43,410 bases of DNA from a virus, in IMG/VR virus record IMGVR_UViG_3300046328_000140, positions 1 through 43,410 of that record. One strand, given 5' to 3'. Within the stretch, counting starts at the first letter, position 1. Every line of letters starts with the position of its first letter. A program made the translations under genes and the position numbers. Shown piece after piece: positions 31,997 through 42,339 of this stretch. The notes under the pieces are model-generated. The model did not search any database, was not told where the DNA came from, and saw only the letters and a program-made list of their open reading frames with translations.

Positions 31997-32398
31997 ATGC
32001 TTGACTTAGCAGTAAAGAACCTAGCCGACCAATCCGAAGCAGGATATGAATTTGAGCTTACTTGGCCTCCAACTGGCGAGAAGACCGGGGCTTTTATTAA
32101 AATTCGTGGAGCGCAATCCAAGGTTGCCCGCGCATTCGCCCGTAAGAAGTACACTGAGTTTCGACAGAAAGAGCAGATGGCTAAACGTAAGGGGCGCGAA
32201 GAAGAAATGTCATTGGATGATGCTGAAGATATGGCAATTGAAACTGCTATTACTCGGATCATTTCATGGAAAGGTATTACTAATGCAGGAGTGGATGTTC
32301 CTTTTAATAAAGAGAATGCAGAACGTATCCTTCGTGAACATTCATGGATCAGGGAATCTATCGTGGAGGAGAGCGATCAGCTCCTGAACTTTCAGTGA
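31997..32398 (+). CDS. Tail assembly chaperone, short form (gpG-like)
   Basis: 133 residues. YEFELTWPPTGEKTGAFIKI and RGAQSKVARAFARKKYTEFR with DMAIETAITRIISWKGITNA match the lambda gpG-type chaperones that bind the tape measure during tail assembly. The gene ends in AAC-TTT-CAG-TGA. A fraction of ribosomes should shift there to make the long form. Confidence 0.87.
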   Translation: MLDLAVKNLADQSEAGYEFELTWPPTGEKTGAFIKIRGAQSKVARAFARKKYTEFRQKEQMAKRKGREEEMSLDDAEDMAIETAITRIISWKGITNAGVDVPFNKENAERILREHSWIRESIVEESDQLLNFQ

Positions 32399-32780
32399 AG
32401 AGGACATTCTAGCTCTTAAAGAATACGCTGAGCAAGAGTTCAAGTTAAGTGCCCATCAAAAGGATGGGTCTACTTTAAGACAACAGCTAGAAGCAGTCGA
32501 ACGTATCACTAAGAAGAAACCCAAGGAATTACTTGATCTAGTAGAGATACCAGATACTATGCGTGAGTACTGGCAGTGGTTCCTTGATTTGAATACTACT
32601 AGACCGAGTTCAATGAACGGTATATCTAGCATTCAGTATCTTGAGATGATGGCTTACTTTACTCTTAATGGCATCTGTGCTGAACCACAAGAGGTGCAGA
32701 TAATTAAAATGCTTGATGGTGTAGCTATTAGTGCTGCACGCGAGCAAGAAGAGCAGAATAAGACCAAGAATAAAACGTAA
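31997..32780 (+). CDS. Tail assembly chaperone, frameshifted long form (gpGT-like)
   Basis: The frame one base ahead opens at 32388 and runs to TAA at 32780: FSEEDILALKEYAEQEFKL, then QLEAVERITKKKPKELLDL and SIQYLEMMAYF, a gpT-like part of 128 residues with no good start of its own. The shared window is only 11 bases, so the switch must occur at TTT (32390-32392), where tRNA-Phe can slip onto TTC. This is a +1 shift; lambda and most others use -1. The fused protein would be 260 residues. The position before the tape measure is as expected. Confidence 0.8.
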
Positions 32781-32790
32781 TAACTAACTT

Positions 32791-32815
32791 AAGCTCCTTC
32801 GGGGGCTTATTTTTT
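32791..32815 (+). terminator. Terminator before the tape measure gene
   Basis: AAGCTCC (32791-32797)/GGGGCTT (32802-32808) with loop TTCG and TTTTTT at 32810-32815. It must leak, unless the tape measure has a promoter I do not see. Confidence 0.88.
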
Positions 32816-32873
32816 AATTAAATTCTCTGAGTCTAATTAAGAAATAATGCAAGAAAAGAAATAAAGGAATAAC

Positions 32874-35800
32874 ATGTCCCTCGACCTAAGCACGATAAAA
32901 TTTCAAGTTAATACAGACGATTTAGTTGAAGCAGTTAAAAAGATTGAGACACTGGGAAAGAGTGTTGAAGGACTAGCTACGTCCCTTGGAAAGTTAGATA
33001 AGGCTACTGCTGAAGCTAACAAGGAACAATCTCAAGCTAACCTTAACAACGCTAAGACTGAAGCAATTAATATCAAGAATGCTAAAACTCTTCGTGATTC
33101 AGCAGCAGCAAGTGACGAGCTAACAGACGCAACACGGAAGCGTCAATCCGTAGAAGAGCGTCAGGCTGCGATTACACGTCTTATGGCCGAAGGTAACTCC
33201 AGAGGCCAAGCGTCGATCCTAGCCACCGCTGAAGCCCTTGGTGAAGCTACTGAGAAGACCAATGAGTATCTTAAAGCTCAACGTGCAATGTCGAGCAACA
33301 ATCCGTTCGACCGCAGTTTAGGTGCAGCTACTGTATTCGCTAACGAGTTAAAGGTAGCCACAGTCGCCAGTGATCTCTACAATAAAGACTTAGGATTTAC
33401 CAAGAATCAACTTCAAGAGTTGGGGCGTGAGCATGTTCGTCTGACTGAGCAATTCAAAGTCCAAGGTAAATCCTTGTCTGGACTTGATGCTGAATTCAAT
33501 AAGATCGTCCAATCCGCCCAGCAAGTAACTCAAGCTGAAAATGCAATGGCAGCATCCATGAAAAATGGACAGAAGGCCACAGTTGACGCAGGTAAAGCAA
33601 ACGCATATATCGAAAGCGAACTCCAGAAAGTACGATTTGCTTTACAGGCTAATAACGAAGAGTTAAACCGCAGTACAGCTAACTCATTAGTGCGCTTTGA
33701 GAACGCCCTGAAGAAATCAGGTTTAACCCTAGATCAACAGAAGGTTAAAATTGATGAGTACCGTAAGGCTCAAGTAGAACTACAGAAAACTACCTCCGCA
33801 AATCAAACTGACTATATTACACGGGCAGTAGGTCCACAAATTACGGATATTGTCGTAGGATTATCCACGGGTCAATCACCCCTAACAGTGATGATGCAGC
33901 AGGGTGGTCAGCTACGAGATCAGTTCGGTATGATGGGTATTGCTGCTAAGGATATGGGCGATGTAATGCGCAATGCCATGAAGGGTATGGCTCAGTCCGT
34001 TTTTGATACTGGCAAGGCTATCGGTAGTATGCTTGTTGGCGGTATTTATGATGCTGGTAAAGCTGTAGTTGATTTCGGAATGAATCTGACAAAAATGAAT
34101 TCATTACTAGAAGGTGGAAAGCGTCTATTGGCAGCACAAGGTGAAGAGGGATTTAAGTACATTGGTATGCTTAATCGTGCTGGCGCAGTATTAACTGGTG
34201 TATTTGCTGTAGGTATTGCTGCTGGCGCATTAGTGGTAGTAGCTTTGGGTATTGCCTTTGCTCAAGTTACTAAAGCCCAAGATGATTTGACTAAAAGCTT
34301 AGTAAGCTCTGGTGCTCAACTTGGATTATCTAATGTAGATGCAATCGCACTAGCTGAATCATTAAGGGGTGTAGGGTCTACATCTGTTGAAATTCTTGCT
34401 GCATTTACACAAATATCAGAGTCTGGTAAGATCAGTCGTGAGTCTTTAGTTGCTGTTGCTGAGGCTGCATTACTTCTTGAAAATGCTGGTGGTAAAGCCG
34501 CATCAAAGACTATAGAGATGTTCACTAAATTAGCTGATAAGCCAATGGAGACATTATCAGAGTATGCACAGAAAACAGGGTTAGTAGATCAGGCAGAAAT
34601 GCAAAGGATTGATACTTTAGTTAAGCTCGGACAGGAAATAACAGCTACAGAAGAGTCAACTAAGATACTCACTAAAGCAACTGAAAATGAGGCAGCTATC
34701 ATGGTAGCTAGTCTTAGTGATGTGTCACGCCTGTGGTTAACAGTCAAGGCTGGTACTAGCGAAGCATGGAGAGCAGTACAGGAGTTTGCTAGTTCCGCTG
34801 AAGTAATGAGTGTAGTCAAGGTTGTACTACAGACTGTAGCAGTATTGGCTACTGAAGTATGGTATGGCATTAAAGGTATTGGAGAATCCCTTGGTGGGCT
34901 AGGCGCAATAGCTGCTGCCGTGATGACTGATATTAAGAACTTAGATACTAACTTTACAGCTTCTAAGGGAATGTTGGGAATGATTGAAGAGCAAGATAAG
35001 GCTCGTGCTTCCTCCTATAATGATTCAATTGCTCGCATTATGCAAGAAGGTAAATACTCCAGAGAAGAGTTAAATAAAACCGCTGCACTTGCTGCTACTG
35101 GTCGTAAGGTTACCGCAGATGCTGAAAAAGATCGAGTAGCGCACGAACTAGCTATGAAACCTTGGAGAGAGCAAGAGCAAAAGAGTCTAGCTGATAATCT
35201 GACTAAACAGGAATTCATTAAGCAAGCCATTGACAAGACTAACAAAGCTCTAACAGAGGGTAAGACTTTACGCGCTGAAGAGATTGCTCAGATTACTAAA
35301 TTGGCCGGTGCTGACTGGGATAAGTCCAACAAACCAAAGAAAACTAAGTTAACTGATGAGCAGAAAGAAATAAATAAAGCTCGTGAAGAATATATTGATA
35401 TTCAAAATAAAGCTATTGGTGTAAATAAGGATTTTAATAACCAATTAGAACGCCAGAATTTATTATTTACTAAAGGTGAAATCTCCGAAGAGGCTTACAT
35501 TAAAGTAGTTCAAGATTTAATCAAGACTCAACCTTTCTATATCAAAGGCTTAGCGGACGAAGAAAAGGCACAGAACGCTGCTAAAAAAGCGGCTGAAGAT
35601 CACATGAAATTAGTGGAAGAATTCACTAAGATTAAAGCTAAGTTTATTGCTACTACATTAACTAATCAAACAGATATTACTAATGAGACTGCTTCATTAA
35701 AACTCCGTAATGAATTATTGGGTAAAACTGAAGAAGAACAAAAGAAGATTAATCTGCAATATAAAGCGCAAGGTGATATTACTAAGATTAATCTTAAGTA

Positions 35801-38800
35801 CGATAAGCAACGTCTTGATTTACAGCAGGAATACTTAAAGTTACAAGCCGATGGTTTTGATGTTGACTATGATACATGGAATGCTCAAATCAATGAGTCA
35901 GTAAGACAACAAGGTGAGGAAGCTAAACTAGTATGGGCTGGTGTAGCAATGAGTGCTGCTGAAAATTTACAAAAAGAATTCGAGGCTATTAAATCAACAA
36001 TCACTGACACAATTGTCACTGCCCTTTTTGACGGCGGTAAAGCTGGTAGTAAAAAGCTCAGAGATCAAGTTGTAGCTGCATTCCGTAATAAAATCACAGT
36101 TGTAATTGACGCTGTAGTTAACACTGCATTGTCTGGAGGAATGAACGCGCTAGGTATAGGTAAAGGCGCTGGCGGTTTAATGTCAGGTGTTGGTACTGCT
36201 GCTAATTTGTACAGCATGGGTAGTGCTACTCTTGGTGGTTTAGCCTCTGGTGCTACAAGTTTAGGCGGCATACTGTCAGCGACTGGAGCGTCTGTTGGAA
36301 CTGCTGCCACTTACGGTACAGCTATTGGCTCTGCACAGACAGCAATGTTAGCCGCACAAGAAGCAGGAATGGGTCTTGCTGGTGCAGCTAACGGAATAAC
36401 TGCTGCGCTCGGAAGTATACCAGTATGGGGGTGGTTAGCTATGGGTGGTTTAGCCCTAGCAGGTGCCCTTCAGGGTGGTGAAACACGCTCTGGTGGTCAG
36501 TACTCAAGTACAGCTACTACAGGTGCATCATTAGTTTCTGGACCTTCTGGTGGAGAAATAAACGGTGCTGTTGCGCGTCAAATGCTTGATATTACCCAAA
36601 TGGGTATTAACGCTATGTTTAAGGCTGTTGGTTCTACAGCAACTATTGCAGCATTTACTGCTGGTTTAGAAAGCTCAGAAGCTGGTAAAGGTTTTGCTTA
36701 CGCAGGTGGTACTTTATCAACAGGAGCAAAGTTCGGGGACTTAAACAGTTACATGAATAATCGTGGTAATAAAACACCCGAAGAAGCAATGGCTGCTTAC
36801 AAGACTGAATTATTGCAGGCTACCCTTGGTGCCCTTAAAGCTGCAACCGATGTACCTCGGACAATTCAGAATATCATTGGTGATACTGATATTGGTACAT
36901 TGACTGAATCAGCGGCTACGGCATTAATGAGTCAGATCAGTACAATTATTACAGCAGTTGATTCTTTGAAGTCTTCACTTCTTGTACTTCCATTTGAATA
37001 TCTAAAGAGTCTTAGCTTTGATGCTGCTGCTGGTTTAATTGCCGCTGCTGGCGGTTTAGAGACATTAAGCAATAACCTTTCTGGTTTCTATGATAACTTC
37101 TATACTGAAGCTGAAAAGACAGCTAATCTAACAAAGAACACATCTGATGCATTCGCTGCAATGAACATTGAGATGCCCAAGATTGATGAGAATACACGTA
37201 ATTGGTACAGGTCAGAAGTTGAGCGATTAGGCGCGATGGACTTGAGCATTGAATCAAACGCTCAAGCCTACGCTTCAGTACTGGGTCTACAAGGCGCTGT
37301 AAATACCCTAGCACCTGCGTTTGATTCCGTTGGTACATCTGTTAGTGATTTGGCAGAAAGCGCTAGACAAGCTGCTGCTACTATGGTTAGCTCTTGGGCT
37401 AGTATTATGCAAGCTCGTGGAGTAGCTAGTTCAGATGTCACTAGGTATACAGCACAAGCTAGTATTGATGCTGCTTTCACTCAGTACAAAACAACTGACA
37501 AGGCTGGTATTAAATCCGCAGAACAATTCAGTACTATTACTCAGGCTGATTTCAAGAACTATACATCAGAACAACAGGTATTAATTGCTACTATTTTGAC
37601 GGGTTTTAAATCAATCGCTGATTCTAATGTACTAGTTGAAACTCAAGTTCAGGACTCTTATACACAAGTTAAACAAGCCTCAGAGAATACAGCCGGAGTT
37701 GTAAAGGATGCATTTGAAAGCATCAGAGAGAATCTCAGGGGTACTTCAGCATCTTTAGAAGTTGATCTGCTTAATGTTCAAGGTCGTACTGCTGAAGCTA
37801 AAGCTGCTCAAGTAGCAATTGATACTGCATCTTTTTCTACTGATGAAGCTTCTATGGCTTTGTATAGTTATAACCAATCATTAAAGGATCAAATCAGTCA
37901 CTTCAGTACATTAAAAGGACTGCAAGAAGAGTACGATAATTTAACACTTAGTCAAGCTGAGAAAAGAAATAAAGTCCTGAACGCTTTAAATAAGCAAGAC
38001 CCTACAGGTTCTCTTGGTGGAAAGCAAACTGAAATATGGAACAAGCAAGACTCTGAACTGGTCAAGCAATCAGTTTTTGATTTCAATAGAGCAATTCTTG
38101 AAGCTTCTGGTAATAGCTCCGGTCTTGAAGCATTTGATAAAGCGGTAACTGATGCTGCACTTATAGCTAAAGGTTGGACATCTGAACAGATTAAAGCTGT
38201 TGATGCTGCTAAAGCTAAGACTACTGCTGATACTAAGACTCTTGAAGACAATAAAGCGTTAGCTCAAGTCCAGTCCGACTATAACAGAGCTTTATTAGAA
38301 GCCCAAGGTAATAGCTCCGGTCTTGAAGCATTTGACAAAGCTATTTCTGACGCTGCACTTATAGCTAAAGGTTGGACATCTGAACAGATTAAAGCTGTTG
38401 ATGCTGCTAAAGCTAAGACTTCCGCTGATGCTAAATCAACTGAGAATGCCATCACAAGAAATTCATGGAGAGATAAGCTCGATGTTCTAATGGGTGCTCG
38501 GACTCAAGAACAAATGGATACTCAAAATGCTCTCGCTGGTGTAACTGATTTAGCCACGGTTGAATTGATTATGCTTGTACTTGGTCTTGAAAGAACTCAA
38601 GCTGCTGCTAAGAAGCTAGCTGAAGAGAATGAAAGAGTAGCTCAAGTTACTTCAGAATTCAATAGGTCACTTCTTGAAGCGCAAGGTAATACATCAGGTT
38701 TAGCTGAATTTGACAAAGCTATTTCTGACGCTGCACTTATAGCTAAAGGTTGGACTCAGGCCCAAATAGATGCTATTGATACTGCTAGAGCTAAAACCTT

Positions 38801-41357
38801 AGCTGATACTAAAGCAATTGAAGACAATAAAGCGTTAGCTCAAGTCCAGTCAAATTACAATAAAGCTTTACTTGAAGCTCAAGGTGATACTAAAGGATTA
38901 GAAGTATTTAATAAAGCTATTTCTGACGCCGCTTTAATTACGGAAGGTTGGTCATTAGACCAGATCAAAAATATTGATGCTGCTAGGGCTAAAACCTTGT
39001 TTGATGCTAAGACTATTGAAGACAATAAAGCGCTAGCTCAAGTTACGTCAGATTTTAGTAGAGCTTTACTTGAAGCTCAAGGTGATACGGCAGGACTTGC
39101 TGCATTTGATCGGAAGTTATCTGACGCTGCTTTGGTAGCTTCTGGTTGGACTCAAGTTCAGGTAGATGCTGTAAATGCTGCTAGAGCTAGTGCTGAAGCA
39201 ATTCAAGTTCAGTCTAATTATAGTAGAGCTTTACTTGAAGCTCAAGGTGATACGTCAGGACTTGCTGCATTTGATCGGAAGTTATCTGACGCTGCTTTGG
39301 TAGCTTCTGGTTGGACTGAGAGTATGGTTCTAGCTGTGAACGAAGCTCGTACTAAAGTTGAAGCTGATCTTAAGTTAAAAGAACAAACTCAGACTCAATC
39401 TGACTTTAATCGTGCTCTTCTGGAAGCTTCAAATGATACCTCTAGTTTAGCTGAATTCGATCGGAAGTTATCTGACGCTGCTTTGGTAGCTGCTGGTTGG
39501 ACTCAAGTTCAGGTGGATGCTGTAAATGCTGCTAGAGCTAGTACTGAAGCTAAAGCTAAAGCTGATACTTTAGTTCAAGTCCAGTCTGACTATAGCAGAG
39601 CTTTACTTGAAGCTACTGGAGATAACTCTGGTTTAGCTGAATTCGATCAGAAGTTATCCGACGCTGCACTTGTTGCTTCTGGTTGGACTCAAGTTCAGGT
39701 GGATGCTGTAAATACTGCTAAAGCTAAGACTGCTGCTGATACTAAGACTATTGAAGACAATAAAGCGTTAGCTCAAGTCCAGTCTGACTATAACAGAGCT
39801 TTATTAGAAGCTACTGGAGATAACTCTGGTTTAGCTGCATTTGATAAGGCAGTATCTGACGCTGCACTTGTAGCTGCTGGATGGACTGCTGCTCAAGTAA
39901 AGAAAGTTAACGAAGCTAAAGATGAATTACGAGTTAAAACAGGTATTGGTACATGGCAAGAAAGACTTAATTCACTAAGTGAAGAGGGTATTATATTAAA
40001 CAGACTAATCCAGTTACAACGTGACTTATCAGCAGCATCTAGTGATACTGAAAAATCCCTGATTAGACAAGTTTATGCTCAAGAGGATTTGAAATCAGCT
40101 ACGGATAAGGCAACTGCTGCTTCTAAAGAAGCTGCTAATTCTGCTTTTAGTGCGCTGCAACGTGCAGTTGATTCCCAGCGTCAAATCTACGAAAAAGCAA
40201 AAGAAAATGCTACTGAGTTAGTATCTGTACTTAAGGGTTTATTTGATTTACTAAGAAGTAATATTAAAGAATTGTACAGTGAAGTAGATAGCACAGCAAA
40301 GATGCAAGCACAGGCAGGTTTAGCGTTTATTAAGAGTTCTTTACAGAAGGCTAAAACTACAGGTGTCCTTCCTGAAACAGAACTTCTTAGTGAGGCAATT
40401 AATGCTGTCAGGAATGATACTAAGTTATATGGAACTAGGTTAGAACAAGAGTTTGCTAAGTTAACTCTAGCAAATGATTTATCAGAACTTGAGAAGTTAA
40501 CTAAAGGTCAATTGACTGATGCTGAAAAAGCCCTAGCAAATGCTGAAGCTCAACTAGCAGCACTTAACAATGTTCTTATGCTAGCTCAGAAACAGTTAGA
40601 TGCTGCTAACGGTATTAATACTTCCGTTATAAGTGTAGCAGACGCTGTTAATAATCTAGCTATAGCCCTTGGGGTTGATGCAAGTACTATTATGGGTGGT
40701 GGTTCAGTCAGCAATCCATACGGCACATATAGCATAGGAGGGAGGGACTATACTGGTAATCAAAGTGAGTCCATAAACTTAAAGAAAGCTAAGGAAATTA
40801 CAGCAGGTTTAACTGACCCTAATGATATTGCTTATGCTCTTTTAAAGAAAACTGGAACATGGGGAGATACTATACTTTATAACGATTTACGTGAATCAGG
40901 AGCCAAGGGGGCTGCGAGAGCAACTTCAGAGAAAATGGCGGAGGATATCGCTAAGAAGTACGGCTCTATTGAGAACTTGAAGGAAAAAGCAGCAGCTTTA
41001 CCTGAGAACTACGGGTCTAACCCTTATCAAGACATCATTGATAATTTAAATAATCAGAATGAAATTGCAGGACTTCCAGCATACGAGATTGGTACTAACT
41101 ACGTACCAAACGACGGGTTGGCTTTCCTACACGAGGGTGAAGCGGTTATCCCGAAAGCCTACAACCCGGCTGTCAGTGATTTAAATAATTCCTCAAGTCT
41201 AGTAGAAGAGTTGAAATCATTGCGGATTGAAGTTCAGATGTTAAGAATTGAAGCAAGAGCTACAGCTATTAACACTTCTAAATTAAACAACAACTTTGAA
41301 AGAAGTATTGTCCCTACTACCGAAGGTGATGCACTCTTGGTAAAAACAGCGGTGTAA
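32874..41357 (+). CDS. Tape measure protein, 2827 aa, with nine internal repeats
   Basis: The protein sets tail length and is packed in the tube lumen. N-terminal 340 residues are helical and coiled coil (VEAVKKIETLGKSVEGLATS). Hydrophobic stretches near 430-465 (AGAVLTGVFAVGIAAGALVV) and 1080-1220 (Gly/Ala-rich) may cross the host membrane during DNA entry. From about 1737 to 2355 lie nine units beginning [FY][NS][RK][AS][LI]LEA, each with FDKA.SDAAL and GW, spaced 55-66 residues apart, one gap holding a 60-residue insert. At the usual 0.15 nm per residue the tail would be about 420 nm. Near the C terminus, PAYEIGTNYVPNDGLAFLHE then GEAVIPKAYNP is a segment common at the end of tape measures. 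Confidence 0.95.
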   Translation: MSLDLSTIKFQVNTDDLVEAVKKIETLGKSVEGLATSLGKLDKATAEANKEQSQANLNNAKTEAINIKNAKTLRDSAAASDELTDATRKRQSVEERQAAITRLMAEGNSRGQASILATAEALGEATEKTNEYLKAQRAMSSNNPFDRSLGAATVFANELKVATVASDLYNKDLGFTKNQLQELGREHVRLTEQFKVQGKSLSGLDAEFNKIVQSAQQVTQAENAMAASMKNGQKATVDAGKANAYIESELQKVRFALQANNEELNRSTANSLVRFENALKKSGLTLDQQKVKIDEYRKAQVELQKTTSANQTDYITRAVGPQITDIVVGLSTGQSPLTVMMQQGGQLRDQFGMMGIAAKDMGDVMRNAMKGMAQSVFDTGKAIGSMLVGGIYDAGKAVVDFGMNLTKMNSLLEGGKRLLAAQGEEGFKYIGMLNRAGAVLTGVFAVGIAAGALVVVALGIAFAQVTKAQDDLTKSLVSSGAQLGLSNVDAIALAESLRGVGSTSVEILAAFTQISESGKISRESLVAVAEAALLLENAGGKAASKTIEMFTKLADKPMETLSEYAQKTGLVDQAEMQRIDTLVKLGQEITATEESTKILTKATENEAAIMVASLSDVSRLWLTVKAGTSEAWRAVQEFASSAEVMSVVKVVLQTVAVLATEVWYGIKGIGESLGGLGAIAAAVMTDIKNLDTNFTASKGMLGMIEEQDKARASSYNDSIARIMQEGKYSREELNKTAALAATGRKVTADAEKDRVAHELAMKPWREQEQKSLADNLTKQEFIKQAIDKTNKALTEGKTLRAEEIAQITKLAGADWDKSNKPKKTKLTDEQKEINKAREEYIDIQNKAIGVNKDFNNQLERQNLLFTKGEISEEAYIKVVQDLIKTQPFYIKGLADEEKAQNAAKKAAEDHMKLVEEFTKIKAKFIATTLTNQTDITNETASLKLRNELLGKTEEEQKKINLQYKAQGDITKINLKYDKQRLDLQQEYLKLQADGFDVDYDTWNAQINESVRQQGEEAKLVWAGVAMSAAENLQKEFEAIKSTITDTIVTALFDGGKAGSKKLRDQVVAAFRNKITVVIDAVVNTALSGGMNALGIGKGAGGLMSGVGTAANLYSMGSATLGGLASGATSLGGILSATGASVGTAATYGTAIGSAQTAMLAAQEAGMGLAGAANGITAALGSIPVWGWLAMGGLALAGALQGGETRSGGQYSSTATTGASLVSGPSGGEINGAVARQMLDITQMGINAMFKAVGSTATIAAFTAGLESSEAGKGFAYAGGTLSTGAKFGDLNSYMNNRGNKTPEEAMAAYKTELLQATLGALKAATDVPRTIQNIIGDTDIGTLTESAATALMSQISTIITAVDSLKSSLLVLPFEYLKSLSFDAAAGLIAAAGGLETLSNNLSGFYDNFYTEAEKTANLTKNTSDAFAAMNIEMPKIDENTRNWYRSEVERLGAMDLSIESNAQAYASVLGLQGAVNTLAPAFDSVGTSVSDLAESARQAAATMVSSWASIMQARGVASSDVTRYTAQASIDAAFTQYKTTDKAGIKSAEQFSTITQADFKNYTSEQQVLIATILTGFKSIADSNVLVETQVQDSYTQVKQASENTAGVVKDAFESIRENLRGTSASLEVDLLNVQGRTAEAKAAQVAIDTASFSTDEASMALYSYNQSLKDQISHFSTLKGLQEEYDNLTLSQAEKRNKVLNALNKQDPTGSLGGKQTEIWNKQDSELVKQSVFDFNRAILEASGNSSGLEAFDKAVTDAALIAKGWTSEQIKAVDAAKAKTTADTKTLEDNKALAQVQSDYNRALLEAQGNSSGLEAFDKAISDAALIAKGWTSEQIKAVDAAKAKTSADAKSTENAITRNSWRDKLDVLMGARTQEQMDTQNALAGVTDLATVELIMLVLGLERTQAAAKKLAEENERVAQVTSEFNRSLLEAQGNTSGLAEFDKAISDAALIAKGWTQAQIDAIDTARAKTLADTKAIEDNKALAQVQSNYNKALLEAQGDTKGLEVFNKAISDAALITEGWSLDQIKNIDAARAKTLFDAKTIEDNKALAQVTSDFSRALLEAQGDTAGLAAFDRKLSDAALVASGWTQVQVDAVNAARASAEAIQVQSNYSRALLEAQGDTSGLAAFDRKLSDAALVASGWTESMVLAVNEARTKVEADLKLKEQTQTQSDFNRALLEASNDTSSLAEFDRKLSDAALVAAGWTQVQVDAVNAARASTEAKAKADTLVQVQSDYSRALLEATGDNSGLAEFDQKLSDAALVASGWTQVQVDAVNTAKAKTAADTKTIEDNKALAQVQSDYNRALLEATGDNSGLAAFDKAVSDAALVAAGWTAAQVKKVNEAKDELRVKTGIGTWQERLNSLSEEGIILNRLIQLQRDLSAASSDTEKSLIRQVYAQEDLKSATDKATAASKEAANSAFSALQRAVDSQRQIYEKAKENATELVSVLKGLFDLLRSNIKELYSEVDSTAKMQAQAGLAFIKSSLQKAKTTGVLPETELLSEAINAVRNDTKLYGTRLEQEFAKLTLANDLSELEKLTKGQLTDAEKALANAEAQLAALNNVLMLAQKQLDAANGINTSVISVADAVNNLAIALGVDASTIMGGGSVSNPYGTYSIGGRDYTGNQSESINLKKAKEITAGLTDPNDIAYALLKKTGTWGDTILYNDLRESGAKGAARATSEKMAEDIAKKYGSIENLKEKAAALPENYGSNPYQDIIDNLNNQNEIAGLPAYEIGTNYVPNDGLAFLHEGEAVIPKAYNPAVSDLNNSSSLVEELKSLRIEVQMLRIEARATAINTSKLNNNFERSIVPTTEGDALLVKTAV
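38082..39940 (+). repeat. Nine-copy repeat inside the tape measure gene
   Basis: Unit starts near 38082, 38280, 38658, 38856, 39054, 39219, 39405, 39591 and 39789. Five of the eight intervals are 198 or 186 bases, one is 165. Neighbouring copies share long runs of bases, so the array probably grows and shrinks by recombination, which would change tail length. Confidence 0.85.
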
Positions 41358-41365
41358 TTAAAGAT

Positions 41366-41390
41366 AACACGGACTAACCATCCGTGTTTC
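41366..41390 (+). terminator. Hairpin or terminator after the tape measure gene
   Basis: AACACGGA (41366-41373)/TCCGTGTT (41381-41388) with loop CTAACCA; TTCTT follows, a short T run. Confidence 0.7.
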
Positions 41391-41421
41391 TTAATAAATA
41401 AGGTAAATATGAAAGATTACA

Positions 41422-42309
41422 ATGAAAGTAATTAAACCACTCCAGTATCAAGAAAGTCAATTAATCTCTTCATCAGCAGTAGAAACAGTGCCGTTGTACG
41501 TAGCAGGTACTACTTATGCTGTTGGTGCTATTGTTCGATACGGATTTAGATTGTACACAAGTCTATCCAGCAGTAACGTAGGTAATCAGCCAGATATTAG
41601 TCCTACTAAATGGATTGATTCAGGCCCTGATAATACCCACGCTATGTTCGATAATGAAGTTAGTACTGTTAGTACAGCTACTTCACCTTTCGTTGTAGTG
41701 ACTAAACCCACTGCAATTTTTGATTCAGTAAGTTACTTGAACTTAACAGGAACTTCATTGAATGTCAAAGTTCAGAATGGAATAGGAGGTACTGAAGTTT
41801 ATAATCGAACAGTACCACTTGACGACACTGATATACTTGATTGGTTCATGTACTATTTTGAACCCTATGATTTATTGACTGAAGTTGTCTTGACCGATAT
41901 CCCACCTTATGCAAATGGTGTTATCACAAGTACATTAACGGGTTCAGGTACAGTTCAAATAGGCAGTCTAATCTACGGTACTGTCTATAAGATAGGTGGT
42001 ACACAGTACGGTGCCTCAGTTGGTATTAAGGACTACTCAGTAAAAACTACTGATGATTTCGGAGGTACTACTTTTGTGCAACGTGCATTCAGTAAACGAA
42101 TGGATGCTGAAGTCTACATGGATAATGCAAGACTGAACTTCAATTATAAACTCTTGAGCGATCTAAGGGCTATTCCTTCAGTGTGGATCGGATCAGATGA
42201 TACTATGTATAAACCACTAATCGTTTTTGGATATTACAGGGACTTCAACGTAACTATTCAATACCCAACGTATTCACTTTGCTCATTGCAGATTGAAGGG
42301 TTGACTTAA
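41422..42309 (+). CDS. Tail-tip protein with carbohydrate-binding-like motif
   Basis: 295 residues. Residues 24-65 (VPLYVAGTTYAVGAIVRYGF then RLYTSLSSSNVGNQPD and WIDSG) match the CBM5/12-like pattern used by phage tail proteins to hold polysaccharides. The centre and end (YFEPYDLLTEVVLTDIPPYA; SVWIGSDDTMYKPLIVFGYY) resemble distal tail components. A tiny out-of-frame ORF starts at 41409, and this may couple translation. Its place directly after the tape measure fits a tail-tip role. Confidence 0.7.
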   Translation: MKVIKPLQYQESQLISSSAVETVPLYVAGTTYAVGAIVRYGFRLYTSLSSSNVGNQPDISPTKWIDSGPDNTHAMFDNEVSTVSTATSPFVVVTKPTAIFDSVSYLNLTGTSLNVKVQNGIGGTEVYNRTVPLDDTDILDWFMYYFEPYDLLTEVVLTDIPPYANGVITSTLTGSGTVQIGSLIYGTVYKIGGTQYGASVGIKDYSVKTTDDFGGTTFVQRAFSKRMDAEVYMDNARLNFNYKLLSDLRAIPSVWIGSDDTMYKPLIVFGYYRDFNVTIQYPTYSLCSLQIEGLT

Positions 42310-42339
42310 TTAATGCTTAACCTAATAAGAAAGAAATAA

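Noticed and set aside
32559-32780. Independent 73-residue gene after the chaperone
   Set aside because: Its ATG lacks a ribosome site and the open frame extends back to 32388, so it is the frameshift extension.
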